Assembly (NCBI GenBank): GCA_020152595.1
Contig: JAIGNY010001834.1
Location: 625,001 to 689,000 of the forward strand
Length of the DNA: 64,000 nucleotides
Source: Chiridota heheva
Taxonomy: Eukaryota > Echinodermata > Holothuroidea > Apodida > Chiridotidae
Direction of reading: 5' to 3'
In this document: positions 48,931 to 60,289 of the stretch, one piece after another
How positions within the stretch are numbered: position 1 is the stretch's first letter
How the letters are laid out: each line of letters opens with the position of its first letter
Translations under genes and position numbers: made by a program
The notes under the pieces: model-generated
Databases searched by the model: none
The model's input: only the letters and a program-made list of their open reading frames with translations
What the model was told of the DNA's origin: nothing

Positions 48931-49041
48931 TCAGCTCGTAGGTGGCGGTGCACTTTTAGATCTCCTGACATCTTCAATTTCTGACCGATACCAGGCTTCA
49001 AACTCCTCTACTGACATGCCAACAACCTTTTCTCTGACAAA
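48931..49041 (-). CDS. Terminal coding exon of a coiled-coil-like host gene
   Basis: Acceptor TTTCTTTCCAG ends at 49042. The frame opens in phase 0 with FVREKVVGMSVEEFEAWYRS, then EIEDVRRSKSAPPPTS and TGA at 48931-48933. The phase-0 donor of the exon at 57200-57382 is the natural partner, giving an 8.2-kb intron. Acidic/basic helix then a Pro/Ser tail. I do not recognise the protein; the style fits ciliary or cytoskeletal coiled-coil proteins, but that is a guess. A further exon within the intron cannot be excluded. Confidence 0.72.
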   Translation of the reverse strand, partial: FVREKVVGMSVEEFEAWYRSEIEDVRRSKSAPPPTS

Positions 49042-49199
49042 CTGGAAAGAAAACAAAAGTACAATGTTCTTTAAAGTTCTGAAAATATAGAGCGGAATGT
49101 AACCTAATGCATACACAGGAGGGTAGGAGGGGGCACAGGGAGACTTCCATATGTGAAGTTTATATACATGTGTCACCCGAGCAGTTGCCTTTTTTCAGA

Positions 49200-49430
49200 A
49201 TTTTCGTAGTGCAGGTATCAAAATTTAATCTCTCATACTGCTGGTCTAAAACAAATCGCATATTTTCAGACTGCAGGTATCAAAAATCACTTATTCTAAT
49301 ACTGCAGGTATCAAAATTTATTTATTTTTGAATTGCAGGTATCAAAAAATGGTTTATTTTCATACTGCAAGTATCAAAACAATAAACTCTCATTCTGCAG
49401 TTACCAAAAAATTCTCATACTGCAGTCCAA
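49200..49430. repeat. ~35-40-bp repeat with CTGCAGGTATCAAAA
   Basis: Six or seven degenerate iterations of a unit with ATACTGCAGGTATCAAAA and a variable T-rich spacer. Confidence 0.8.
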
Positions 49431-49614
49431 TTTTGAAATTCTAGGGGCATATACCTACCACTTTAGTATGGAAGTGCCCCCCCCCCCCTCCCCTCTCCCC
49501 TACCCCCTTCCCGGTGCATATAGCTTATACTTAAATTTATGGAGTAATACAATTTTGAGCTGCTGGAACTTTAGAAGCTGTTTTGTCTTCCATGCAATGC
49601 TTAAGAAAAGTGAC

Positions 49615-49955
49615 TGTGGTGTGTGTAGGGAGCTGGGGTGGACTAATAGCATGTGTGTAGGGGGCTGGGATGGACTCATAGCATGTGTGTAGGAGGCTGG
49701 GGTGGACTAATAGCATGCATGTAGGGGGCTGGGGTGGACTAATAGCATGCGTTTAGGAAGCTGGGGTGGACTAATAACATGTATGTAGGGGGCTGGGATA
49801 GACTCATAGCATGTGTGTAGGGAGCTGGAGTGGACTAATAGCATGTGTGTAGGGAGCTGGAGTGGACTAATAGCATGTGTGTAGGGAGCTGGAGTAGACT
49901 CATAGCATGTGTGTAGGGGGCTAAGGTGGACGAATAGCATGCATGTAGGGGGCTT
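49615..49955. repeat. 32-bp minisatellite, ~10 copies
   Basis: Unit GGGCTGGGGTGGACTAATAG plus CATGTGTGTAGG, with few substitutions. Confidence 0.95.
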
Positions 49956-50317
49956 TTTTGATATTGAATTTGATAATTTGGCTTCTCAGTTGTTTTTGCA
50001 GATGTGTTTGCTGTAAAATATCCTATTTGACTTGATTCTGGGCTTTTCTCCTAGGCTTTGATGTAAAACAAGTAAACCTTTCCTGATGACGTTTGGACCA
50101 AGTGATATTTTGCAATTTTGCATATGTTTCCCTGAAATCATGATAATATTTTTTTGCTTCTCAGTACAATTTAACCCCCCCTCCCCCTCTCCTACCCATG
50201 AGAAGCCAGTGGCCGATCCCTTTCAAAATGTGACTTTAATATCATTATTAATCATTTTGCTTCACTATATTCTTTGACAGATCCTGTGGATAGCACAGTT
50301 GTAACCAAGTCATATTT

Positions 50318-50470
50318 TTGCAAGTCAAGTCACAAGTCACTTGTTGGCAAGTCAAGTGAAGTCACAAGGCATTTACTCGCAATTCAAGTCAAATCACAAG
50401 TCATTTTCCGCCAAGTCAAGTCAAGTCACGAGTCACAATTCGTCTGGTCAAGTCAAGTCACAAGTCAAAC
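50318..50470. repeat. AAGTCAAGTCAC minisatellite, copy 1
   Basis: Irregular repeats of CAAGTCAAGTCACAAGTCA with variable spacers (TTTGTTGGC, TTACTCGCAATT, TTTTCCGC). The same motif array recurs at 52165-52360. Confidence 0.88.
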
Positions 50471-50744
50471 TTTCAAACTAAAAGCATTGTGATTATCTGC
50501 TATGGCAGTATGGTGTAATATACTTGTATGACAGTTTACGGTTACAGAAGGAAATATCTAGATCATAAATTATATTTGAAGATCTATGAGCATGTAGCTA
50601 TTTATATTGGTTGAAAGAGTTTTGCTATTATGAGTTTTTTAATAGAATTTAAATCAATTTAGCTGTAATTTTGCTACTATGTGCCCATACCTTTAATCAC
50701 TTTTACCAGTGTACAGTTGAAGGTGATCTCTTATGTGGCCAGTC

Positions 50745-50945
50745 GTTCAAGGATTAGTCAGGGGTCAACCAAGTCCATCTTATATGAAAGAGGACTTCAA
50801 AAGAAACAAAATGGTAAAGAAAGCATTCAAAAATCTTATTCCGTTAAGGAGATATTCAAGTTTAAAGTTTGGTATCATTTCTGTAGAAACGACTGAAATC
50901 AGACTAGCTGTGATGTCATAGCCTCAGATTCCTCAGTCTTTATGT
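50745..50945 (+). repeat. Interspersed repeat Y, well-preserved copy
   Basis: Continuous from AAGGATTAGTCAGGGGTCAA through ACTTCAAAAGAAACAAAATG, GAGATATTCAAGTTTAAAGT and CGACTGAAATCAGACTAGCT to TGATGTCATAGCCTCAGATT. Forms an inverted pair with 51125-51315. Confidence 0.8.
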
Positions 50946-51124
50946 ATTCTATCACATTTTTTCCTGCAATTTTGTAAGTTAAAAACCATGGGATATGTCA
51001 AAAAGTAGTAAAACTGAATCTAGGGAGGGTATAAATAATATACCACCTGAAGAAAGTTTGAGGAAAAATGATTTAATAACTGAAAATAATAAATCAACTT
51101 TTTTTGAAATATATAAAGACTTTG

Positions 51125-51315
51125 AGGAATCTGAGCCCATGACCTCACAGCTAGTCTGATTTCAGTCGTTTCTACAGAAATAATACCAAACTTTAAACTT
51201 GAATGTCTTTTTAACGGAATAAGATTTTTGACCGCTTTCTTCAGTATGTTTTTTTTTTTGAAGTCCTCTTTCATATACGATGGGCATGCTTGACCACTGA
51301 ACTAGTCCTTTAATA
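51125..51315 (-). repeat. Interspersed repeat Y, inverted copy
   Basis: Reverse complement of the 50745-50945 copy at ~85-90% by eye. The sequence between them (ACCACCTGAAGAAAGTTTGA) is also part of Y, so this may be one palindromic element. Confidence 0.8.
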
Positions 51316-51349
51316 CGAGTGATACTCATAAGCCCCATCTTGCAAAATA

Positions 51350-52000
51350 TAAAAAAACATAAAATGAAGTCATATATTTCATAGACCCATTTTATTTCAA
51401 AAAGTTCATCAAGCATTCTTGCTTCAAATTTTCCTTTTCGTATATTATTAGATCCTTTTATGATCTGTGACTTTTACAACAGCATCTATGACGTAAAACG
51501 TTATTAACATGGAAAAAAGATTAAAGATTCGTGACACCACTGATTATATGATATACAAATTGTTGTATAAGTTTGTCAGCATCTTGTCGTTCGAAGACAG
51601 TAAGGGATGGATGAAGATTTATCTATGAGACATAAATTCCTTCATGCCTGATAGTAGCCTATAGTTTCCTCTAATCTACCTACTCCCCTTCCCCCACACT
51701 CCTTTCAAGATTGACCGTTGTTAGTGTTTGGGTTATTCAAAATGGAGGTTAAAACACAACGGCGTCCAACACTGGCAAGGGGTGGGTGAGAAGTTAAGAA
51801 TTAAGGAAATAACCAAGAGATATGATACTAAATAGCTCTTGTATAACATAATTCTTCGCACATGTTTGTCCAATATTGTAGCTAAATGTAGAGTGTACGC
51901 TCATTAAAGTATCAATTCTCTAATCTTTCATCTAGTTGTTTTCATATCATTCATGAAGATCCCTTTGCATCTTTGATACCTCAAATGCAGTAAGCCTATG
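51350..52000. repeat. Interspersed repeat X, copy 2
   Basis: Colinear with 10640-11650; see that entry. About 1 kb in copy 1, slightly shorter here. Confidence 0.55.
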
Positions 52001-52164
52001 TGTTTTTTGCATAAAACTTAATTGCATACAAATATTCTAATATTAAGTATGTGGGTCTAGTTTCTATTTATCATGTTGCGATAAGCAATAAATGAAAACA
52101 TCTACAATTTCATTCATTTCTTAAAAGTCACTTTTATATTTTTTGGGGTGAAAATGGTTAATGT

Positions 52165-52360
52165 CGACAAGTCAAATTTCTTCGAGTCAAGTCAAGTCAC
52201 AAGTTATTTGTTCGCAAGTCATTTTTTCGCAAGTCAAGTCAAGTCATTTGTTCGCAAGTCATTTTTTCGCAAGTCAAGTCACAAGTCATTTGTTCGCAAG
52301 TCAAGTCAAGTCACAAGTGAAAATATACATGACTCGAGTCCAAGTCAGCTACTCGAGTCA
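52165..52360. repeat. AAGTCAAGTCAC minisatellite, copy 2
   Basis: CAAGTCAAGTCACAAGTCAT units with TTGTTCGC or TTTTTTCGC spacers; the unit is ~27-32 bp. Confidence 0.9.
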
Positions 52361-52459
52361 ACAAGTCTGGTGGGTAGTAAGATTTCAATTGATTGGAATT
52401 TATACATTAACAAAAGACAGGACGTTGATTATGTATTACACAATGATAGAGATTGTAAA

Positions 52460-53065
52460 TGCCATTAAGCATCTGTAAAGCATCAGGTAATGAAGGCATT
52501 CCCAATGAGTTTCTTAAACATATATCAATTTATTTGGCTGATTACCTTATCAATTTTTTTATTCTTATATTTCCCCATTGAAATATCCTAAGGAATTGAA
52601 CACAGGTTGATTTGTCCCAATTACAAAAGGGAGATGTAAATTAGCCAGAAATTTTTAGGCCAATAAGTCTTCTTTCTTCAGTGAGCAACAATACTTTCTG
52701 CAAGGTTTTGAGAAATAGACTAAAACAATAGTCACTTGATGTTTTAAATCCTACACAGGAGGGCTTCTGAGAGGAATATTTAACCGTTGATAGTATTTTT
52801 GTTTTGAATTGTATTAGTTCGAGTACTTTAACAAGAAACGTTCTAAACAGTACACCACCTTCATTGATTCTTGTGTGGCATTTGAATCTATCAATAGAAG
52901 TGTCATGGTATTGGTGGTAAATATCTTAATATGATTGAAGCAATGTATGAGGACATTAATTGTAGAGTGCAATTAATTACTGGCTTGTTAGGGGAGTTTA
53001 AATGCATGAAAGGGTTGATACAAGGTAGTGTGATGTCGCCACTGTTATTTGAAAGGGTTGATACA
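52460..53065 (+). pseudogene. LINE reverse transcriptase fragment, broken
   Basis: Blocks in order: KASGNEGIPNEFLKHIS (RT motif KASG.DGI..E.LK), NWPE-like then RPISLLSSVS (RPISLL), KVLRNRLK, LNPTQEGF (QAGF), DINCRVQLITG-like, and GLIQGSVMSPLLF (motif Q-G-x-x-x-S-P-x-L-F). Several stops and frameshifts. The last motif is where the minisatellite begins. Confidence 0.85.
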
Positions 53066-55735
53066 AGGTAGTGTGATATTGCCACTGTTATTTGAAAGTT
53101 TGATACAAGGCAGTGTCATGTCACCACTGTTATTTGAAAGGTTGATACAAGGTAGTGTGATGTCGCCACTGTTATTTAAAAGGTTAAGATACAAGGTAGT
53201 GTGATGTTGCCACTGTTATTTGAAAGGTTGATACAAGGTAGTGTGATGTCACCACTGTTATTTTAAAGGTTGAGATACATGGTAGTGTGATGTTGCCACT
53301 GTTATTTGAAAGGTTGATACAAGGCAGTGTCATGTCACCACTGTTATTTGAAAGGTTGATACAAGGTAGTGTGGTGTCGCCACTGTTATTTGAAAGGTTG
53401 AGATACAAAGTAGTGTGATGTCGCCACTGTTATTTGAAAGGTTGATACAAGGTAGTGTGATGTCGCCACTGTTATTTGAAAGGTTGATATACAAAGTAGT
53501 GTAATGTCACCACTGTTTTTTTAAAGGTTGATACAAGGTAGTGTGATGTCGCCACTGTTATTTGAAAGGTTAAGATACAAGGCAGTGTGATGTTGCCACT
53601 GATATTTGAAAGGGTTGATACAAGGTAGTGTGATGTCGCCACTGTTATTTAAAAGGTTGATACAAGGTAGTGTGATGTCGCCACTGTTATTTGAAAGGTT
53701 GATATACAAAGTAGTGTGATATCGCCACTGTTATTTGAAAGGTTGATACAAGGTAGTGTGATGTTGCCACTATTATTTGAAAGGTTGATACAAGGTAGTG
53801 TGATGTCGCCACTGTTATTTGAAAGGTTGATATACAAAGTAGTGTGATGTCGCCACTGTTATTTGAAAGGTTGATACAAGGTAGTGTGATGTTGCCACTA
53901 TTATTTGAAAGGTTGATACAAGGTAGTGTGATGTCGCCACTGTTATTTGAAAGGTTGATATACAAAGTAGTGTGATGTCGCCACTGTCATTTGAAAGGTT
54001 GATACAAGGTAGTGTGATGTTGCCACTGATATTTGAAAGGTTGATACAAGGTAGTGTGGTGTCGCCACTGTTATTTGAAAGGTTGATATACAAAGTAGTG
54101 TGATGTCGCCACTGTCATTTGAAAGGTTGATACAAGGTAGCGTGATGTCGCCAATGTTATTTGAAAGGTTGATACAAGGTAGCGTGATGTCGCCACTGTT
54201 ATTTGAAAGGTTGATATACAAAGTAGTGTGATGTCGCCACTGTTATTTGAAAGGTTGATACAAGGTAGTGTGATGTTGCCACTGTTATTTGAAAGGTTGA
54301 TACAAGGTAGTGTGATGTTGCCACTGTCATTTAAAAGGTTGATACAAGGTAGTGTGGTGTCGCCACTATTATTTGAAAGGTTGATATACAAAGTAGTGTG
54401 ATGTCGCCACTGTCATTTGAAAGGTTGATACAAGGTAGCGTGATGTCGCCACTGTTATTTGAAAGGTTGATATACAAAGTAGTGTGATGTCGCCACTGTT
54501 ATTTGAAAGGTTGATACAAGGTAGTGTGATGTTGCCACTGTTATTTGAAAGGTTGGTACAAGGTAGTGTGATGTCACCACTGTTATTTGAAAGGTTGATA
54601 TACAAAGTAGTGTAATGTCACCACTGTTATTTGAAAGGTTGATACAAGGTAGTGTGATGTTGCCACTATTATTTGAAAGGTTGATACAAGGTAGTGTGAT
54701 GTTGCCACTGTTATTTGAAAGGTTGATATACAAAGTAGTGTGATGTCGCCACTGTCATTTGAAAGGTTGATACAAGGTAGTGTGATGTTGCCACTGATAT
54801 TTGAAAGGTTGATACAAGGTAGTGTGGTGTCGCCACTATTATTTGAAAGGTTGATATACAAAGTAGTGTGATGTCGCCACTGTCATTTGAAAGGTTGATA
54901 CAAGGTAGCGTGATGTCGCCACTGTTATTTGAAAGGTTGATATACAAAGTAGTGTGATGTCGCCACTGTTATTTGAAAGGTTGATACAAGGTAGTGTGAT
55001 GTTGCCACTGTTATTTGAAAGGTTGATACAAGGTAGTGTGATGTTGCCACTGTCATTTGAAAGGTTGATACAAGGTAGTGTGGTGTCGCCACTATTATTT
55101 GAAAGGTTGATATACAAAGTAGTGTGATGTCGCCACTGTCATTTGAAAGGTTGATACAAGGTAGCGTGATGTCGCCACTGTTATTTGAAAGGTTGATATA
55201 CAAAGTAGTGTGATGTCGCCACTGTTATTTGAAAGGTTGATACAAGGTAGTGTGATGTTGCCACTGTTATTTGAAAGGTTGATACAAGGTAGTGTGATGT
55301 CACCACTGTTATTTGAAAGGTTGATATACAAAGTAGTGTAATGTCACCACTGTTATTTGAAAGGTTGATACAAGGTAGTGTGATGTCGCCACTCTTATTT
55401 AAAAGGTTAAGATACAAGGCAGTGTGATGTTGCCACTGTTATTTGAAAGGATTGATACAAGGTAGTGTGATGTCGCCACTGTTATTTAAAAGGTTGATAC
55501 AAGGTAGTGTGATGTCACCACTCTTATTTGAAAGGTTGATATACAAAGTAGCGTAATGTCGCCACTGTTATTTGAAAGGTTGAGATACAAAGTAGTGTAA
55601 TGTCGCCACTGTTATTTGAAAGGTTGATATACAAAGTAGTGTAATGTCGCCACTGTTATTTGAAAGGTTGATATACAAAGTAGTGTAATGTCGCCACTGT
55701 TATTTGAAAGGTTAAGATACAAGGCAGTGTTTTTT
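52990..55735 (+). repeat. 42/44-bp minisatellite (~64 units) derived from an RT motif, with 128-bp higher-order repeat
   Basis: The first unit (GGGTTGATACAAGGTAGTGT, then GATGTCGCCACTGTTATTT) encodes the LINE motif GLIQGSVMSPLLF in frame with upstream RT codons. Monomers are 42 bp, or 44 bp where ACAAGG becomes ATACAAAG. From ~53690 they are ordered 44-42-42, giving a 128-bp period, with 86- and 170-bp variants. About 64 units. It lies in the last intron of the coiled-coil gene. The many ~92-codon minus-strand frames are artefacts of the period. Confidence 0.96.
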
Positions 55736-57199
55736 AAATTATTGTAACCTGGTAACGGTTATGTTTCTGAGTTTTTCCGCTTTACATATAGTTCAATCAG
55801 ATGGAAATTTTTCATAGACGTCGGCTCCCCCCTTTAAAATTTCTGGCTACATGCCTGTGCTGAACAATGCAATAGATGTGGACGTACGGACGGACGTACG
55901 GACGGACGTACGGACAGACAAACGGTTAAGATGCTATCATTCCCTCTTCACTAAATTTGTAAGGTGAGGGAATAATAAGCTTTTATGGTAAATATTAAGA
56001 GGGGATTAGCAGCAAGATCATTAGTTCAGTAGAGTACAAACAGTGTCTCAAGCTGTCTAGCTATGAAGTTCAGAAGCAGTTTCTACTGTGGAAGTAAAAT
56101 GTAGACAACTTTTCATGATTTTCTTTGTTTTGTTTGCATTCACAGCAACTGTTTGTGCGATGAAGTTTCATGGTTACTGTCTTGCCAGATGTAAACAGAA
56201 ACAGTAACGAAAATGTTGGCAGACATGCAGGTATTGTGTAGAATGTTGTCCCAAGTGCATTAACCTTCACTGCAAAACAACAGGATATCGCGGCTATACC
56301 ATGAAATATCATATTTCACAAGGTCAAATTTTCTCTTGTTGATGTTGTTATTCAAAACTTATATACAGTATGCCTTTGATAAAGGACGAGGTTTTGGATG
56401 TGGTCTCGTACCTAGGGGCATTGTAATATATATTTTTCAATTGTCCTCTATAGGTTTCATTCAATATCTTCATGTTAAAATTTCCTTGATATTCAAGCCA
56501 TTTTCAGGTATTAAACATATTAAAGGATTAGTTTAGTGGTCCATCTCATATGAAAGAGGAGTTTAAAAGATGCAAAATGGTGAAGAAAGCATACAAAAAT
56601 CTTATTCCATGAAGGAGATATTTAAGTTTATAGTTTGGTATCATTTATGTAGAAACAACTGAAATCATCTATGTATTATATCATATTTTGTCCTGCAGTT
56701 TAGTGACTAAAAAACCAATGGATATGTCAGGAACATAGTAAAACAGAATCCCGTAAGGTTAATTATAATTGACCACCTGAAGAAAGTTTGAGGGGAAAAT
56801 AATTCAGTGAAAAATAGTGAAAAAGTTAAATAGATTACATAACATGTGTTAATCTTCATCAAATTTTTAATAAATATATACCTAGAAATAAGTGCCAACG
56901 AATCGTGCAGCAATCGGATGAAATTTCAACCAATCAAATAATTTGAATGGAAATCTATATATTATGTTCATATGAAGATTTCTCCTCGATTTTGTTTACA
57001 AAGACTTCTCATAACTAATTGCACCTGATCAAGTGTATTTTTATATTTGTTGTCATTTCTGTATTCTTCTTTTTGTTTTTGTACGTAATTTACTTGTCTG
57101 TAAAGCACTTTTGAAAGTTTTTACAAGATTAGCGCTATGATACAAATTAATGTATTAATAACTAAGTACTTTGGTAACTATTACTGTATTAATAACTAC
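55736..57199. other. Intronic non-coding with repeat Y and MITE fragments
   Basis: GGACGGACGTAC palindromic iterations at 55878-55915. Repeat Y copy (plus) at 56523-56790 (GGATTAGTTTAGTGGTC ... CACCTGAAGAAAGTTTGAGG). Right end of the TTAA MITE family at ~56893-56990 (ACGAATCGTGCAGCA, TTTCAACCAATCAAATAATT). Confidence 0.6.
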
Positions 57200-57382
57200 C
57201 TCAATGGCTGCCCTAACATCAGGTGCACATAGTTCCCAGTGTTTTAGACCGGTCAGGACATTCAAGAACTTCTGAGGCGTTATCTTCCTACTTTCTATAT
57301 TTCCAAGACTTTGAAGTTTTTCTACCATGGCTGCACATTGCCTGTCTGCCATTATGTCTTCTGGTAAAAACCTCATTAATTC
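57200..57382 (-). CDS. Internal exon of the coiled-coil-like gene
   Basis: 61 codons, phase 0 at both ends: acceptor TTTCAG before 57382, donor GAG|GTAGTT at 57200. Begins ELMRFLPEDIMADRQCAAMV, then KITPQKFLNVLTGLKHWE, and ends APDVRAAIE. Predicted alpha-helical, no Cys pattern, no known catalytic motif. An alternative AG seven bases earlier would break the phase. Joins the 26-nt microexon upstream and the terminal exon at 48931-49041 downstream. Confidence 0.75.
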
Positions 57383-57554
57383 CTGAAACCTGAAAAGATG
57401 AATTGAGCAAAAACTAATGTTGCAAAAATCATATTTATTGTTATCAATTTTAAAACCAACTATTTTAAAAACCTACAAAGGAGCACAGGCAATATTAACC
57501 AAATTGTTTAAAAACATAATAGACTAGAATTTCAGCACTCTGTACAGTGCATAC

Positions 57555-57580
57555 CTCTGCCTGTTGCAATTCCAACATGC
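57555..57580 (-). CDS. 26-nt microexon of the coiled-coil-like gene
   Basis: Acceptor AAAATTATTCCAG and donor CAGAG|GTATGC bracket 26 nt encoding (S)MLELQQAE. It enters in phase 1 from the donor at 58396 and leaves in phase 0 for the exon at 57200-57382. Without it the flanking exons (phase 1 donor, phase 0 acceptor) cannot join in frame, which is the main argument that it is real. Confidence 0.6.
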
Positions 57581-58395
57581 CTGGAATAATTTTAGAGTTC
57601 ATCCGATCCCATACCCAATATAATCTACCTCAGAAATCATTGACCAACCAAGATTCATCCCCAAGTTTTGATCTGTAATGATCATTGCAATCTGAACACT
57701 TTAATGATTTCTTTCAAGGCCATATCATTTCATTGTTTTGAGTTCCTTTCAGTTAAGATTCACATTCCATCATTTTCCATTCATGGGAGAAAGCAATAGT
57801 TTTAATATGATTTAATTTTCTTTGAATCCAGAAAATTGATTGTTGGATTTTTTTCATGGCATGAATTCATTGTTCACTACATTCCATTGAAAATGTTCAA
57901 TTATGTCTTGATAGACCTTACCCTGAACATCCCCACCTTCAATTTCTGCCCTTCCTTGTATCAATACATCCCAAATTTAAATCACTTGTTCCTTAAGCAA
58001 TAATAAAACCACACATCAAATTACAGAAAAATGACAGGAAAACTCCCCCTAAAACGTCCCCACCCCTCCATTTGGGCCCTTCCCCGGTTCCAATATGTCT
58101 CAAATTGTAATCACTTTTCCTTGGGCAGTAAAATAACAAAACACACACACCAATTTTAATCAAAATCTAATAAATCTAAATCTAGAAATCTTCAAATTGA
58201 TCAAATATCCTCAACTGTTGATCAAAAATCCTCAATTTTCAAAAAACCCTTCAGTTTTGGACCAACATAAATAATGAGGTGAACATTTTAGAAAAATGTG
58301 ATTTTAGAGGCTTAAGCCCCCGAAAATATAAAAGCTACACACCTTGCACCCCCACCCCCATCCTTGATCCCACATCATCAATACACACCATTTAC

Positions 58396-58550
58396 TCTCA
58401 TCTTCCAGCTTTTTCTTCTTCCTCTTCTCTTCGGGTGTTTCTTCTGGATCCTTCCCAGCATCCCTTAGTAAACTCAGCTGCTCGCTGATGTGTCGGTTTC
58501 TAACACTGTTGATTGATTGAAATTTCTGTTCCACTCTCCACAACCTCTTT
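58396..58550 (-). CDS. Internal exon of the coiled-coil-like gene, highly charged
   Basis: 155 nt; acceptor TGTTCTTGCAG before 58550, donor GAGA|GTAAAT at 58396. Enters in phase 2, leaves in phase 1. Encodes RLWRVEQKFQSINSVRNRHI, EQLSLLRDAG and an E/K-rich run PEETPEEKRKKKKLEDE, a probable coiled coil or basic linker. The phase matches the exon at 60068-60205. Confidence 0.75.
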
Positions 58551-58664
58551 CTGCAAGAACACATTAAAAATGATATAATACAGGGCAAAAGACACACAGA
58601 AACATGATGAAATTACTAATCTTGTTCCATTCAGGAAAACCAAATTTCAAACATAATCAAATTA

Positions 58665-58805
58665 TAACATAACATAGCGTAACATAACATACCACAATTA
58701 AAGATAACATAACATAAAGTAAAATAAAATAACACAACATAATATAATACAACACAACATAACATAATATAATAAAATAACATAAAATACATGACCTAAC
58801 ATAAC
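58665..58805. repeat. ATAAC-type pentanucleotide repeat
   Basis: Degenerate AACAT/ATAAC iterations in the intron between coding exons. Confidence 0.9.
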
Positions 58806-58949
58806 AAGATAGCAGAATAAGAAGGGATAGGCAGCTCATAAAAATCTAAACTAGCATCACCATTACAAAAGAAAATACAGACAAACTTACTAGCATCACC
58901 ATTACAAAATAAAAATCACTGGAAAAACTTGAAGGTTTAGTTCAGCGGT

Positions 58950-60067
58950 CAAGCAAGTCAAATATATTTTTATGAAAATGAAAATCACTGGAATACTCCT
59001 TTGATACTTGGTGGCTTGAGTGCAATTGACTGAAATTTACATCTTAAGTATTAATTCCCTTACTTTTTCAATTACCTTTCTAAGTATGGAAATAGGCCAC
59101 ACCCACCACAGCAACACGGTAACTAGGTGAGGCAAACAAACTTCAAATTGCAATCACGCATTGACATTTAGATGTTTATGCAACAAGCTTTGATCCTTTT
59201 ATGGCACTTCTCTGGATCTTTGGAGATTTTAGCAAAAGCAATAAACAAAATTCCGTTTGCTAACCATTCTGGATAAAAAAATCGGATTTACAAAGCCCGT
59301 AGCAGGCCCGTGGGCACAATTTTTGTAACCATTTTGTCGTCAATCAGTCTTGTGTGTGCAGAAATTTGTTTTGTACAGTATATTGCATTAACTGCATGAG
59401 CGCTGCTACTAGCTATACTGTACCAGTAGCGTGAGGATTTTTTCCCCACGTAGTTATGCAGAATTTGTTGCTGGGCAAATTTGTGCAGTCATTAGGTTAA
59501 TAGACTGAACAGTTACATCTTGAATAATCCCTTACTTTTCTAATTAGGCAGAATAGAATAATATTTTTAAATGCTTTCTTGACAATTTTGTTCCTTTTAA
59601 TGCCCTTTTCATATAAGTTAAACTTGCTTGCCCACAGAACATATTCTTTAACATTTTGTTGGGAGTTGGGTTTCAATGCAGACCTTTTCAAATTGTTTTT
59701 AGCCAAACTTGATTTCTTTAGTTCTTCAACCAATCGTCTGATGGGGTTATTTTCCCTTTGTTTATACCCAACCAACCAGCTGCAGTTGTTTGAGGAAAAG
59801 TTGTAAGCGGCAATGCGTGAGCATTTTACCTTCAAGTATAATGCACGAGTGATTCGTGAGTTTGACAGCATTTTTTCATCCGCTTGGTACCATACCATGC
59901 ATGAATTATGCAGACAGCCATTATTCCCCAGTATTGGTCGATAAGTTCATTATGGACACGTGAAGTTTGGCCATGTGACATTATCTAAATTAGTTTTCCA
60001 GAAATTGCAGCTCCAGATTAGAAATGGTGTATGGACTGAACATTCACGTCTTGAACAATTCACTTAC
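58950..60067. other. Intronic non-coding with repeat Y fragments
   Basis: Repeat Y head at 58935-58975 (GTTTAGTTCAGCGGTCAAGC) and a reverse piece at 59560-59640 (AATGCTTTCTTGACAATTTT). The minus-strand frame at 59497-59898 is a composite over these and is not supported as coding. Confidence 0.45.
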
Positions 60068-60205
60068 TTTTCCAAGGCAGAAAGCATGTCATGCAACATC
60101 AGGTTATTATCTTCAGTGACATCAGCAAAAGAGTTACGAAGCCTGTCCGTCAGATCAACCAATTTCTTGCTAGGGAAGGTAGGCTTGAACGAACCAGCTT
60201 TAGCA
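60068..60205 (-). CDS. Internal exon of the coiled-coil-like gene
   Basis: 138 nt with phase 2 at both ends: acceptor TTTATGTGTAG before 60205, donor GAAAA|GTAAGT (perfect) at 60068. Encodes AKAGSFKPTFPSKKLVDLTD, RLRNSFADV and NNLMLHDMLSALEK, a helical segment. The most upstream exon I can chain with confidence; its upstream partner must end in phase 2 and is not identified. Confidence 0.78.
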
Positions 60206-60289
60206 CTACACATAAAATAAACAAAATGACAAATTGTTAAAACCGGCCAAATCTCATTTGAAGTTTTTACTTCTTTTGTTGGAGTTTTG

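Noticed and set aside
53184..55417. Many 78-106-codon minus-strand frames
   Set aside because: Periodic frames from the 42/44-bp minisatellite; no independent start or conservation.
59497..59898. 133-codon minus-strand ORF
   Set aside because: Spans an inverted repeat Y piece and a dispersed repeat; no phase-compatible splice sites with the host gene.
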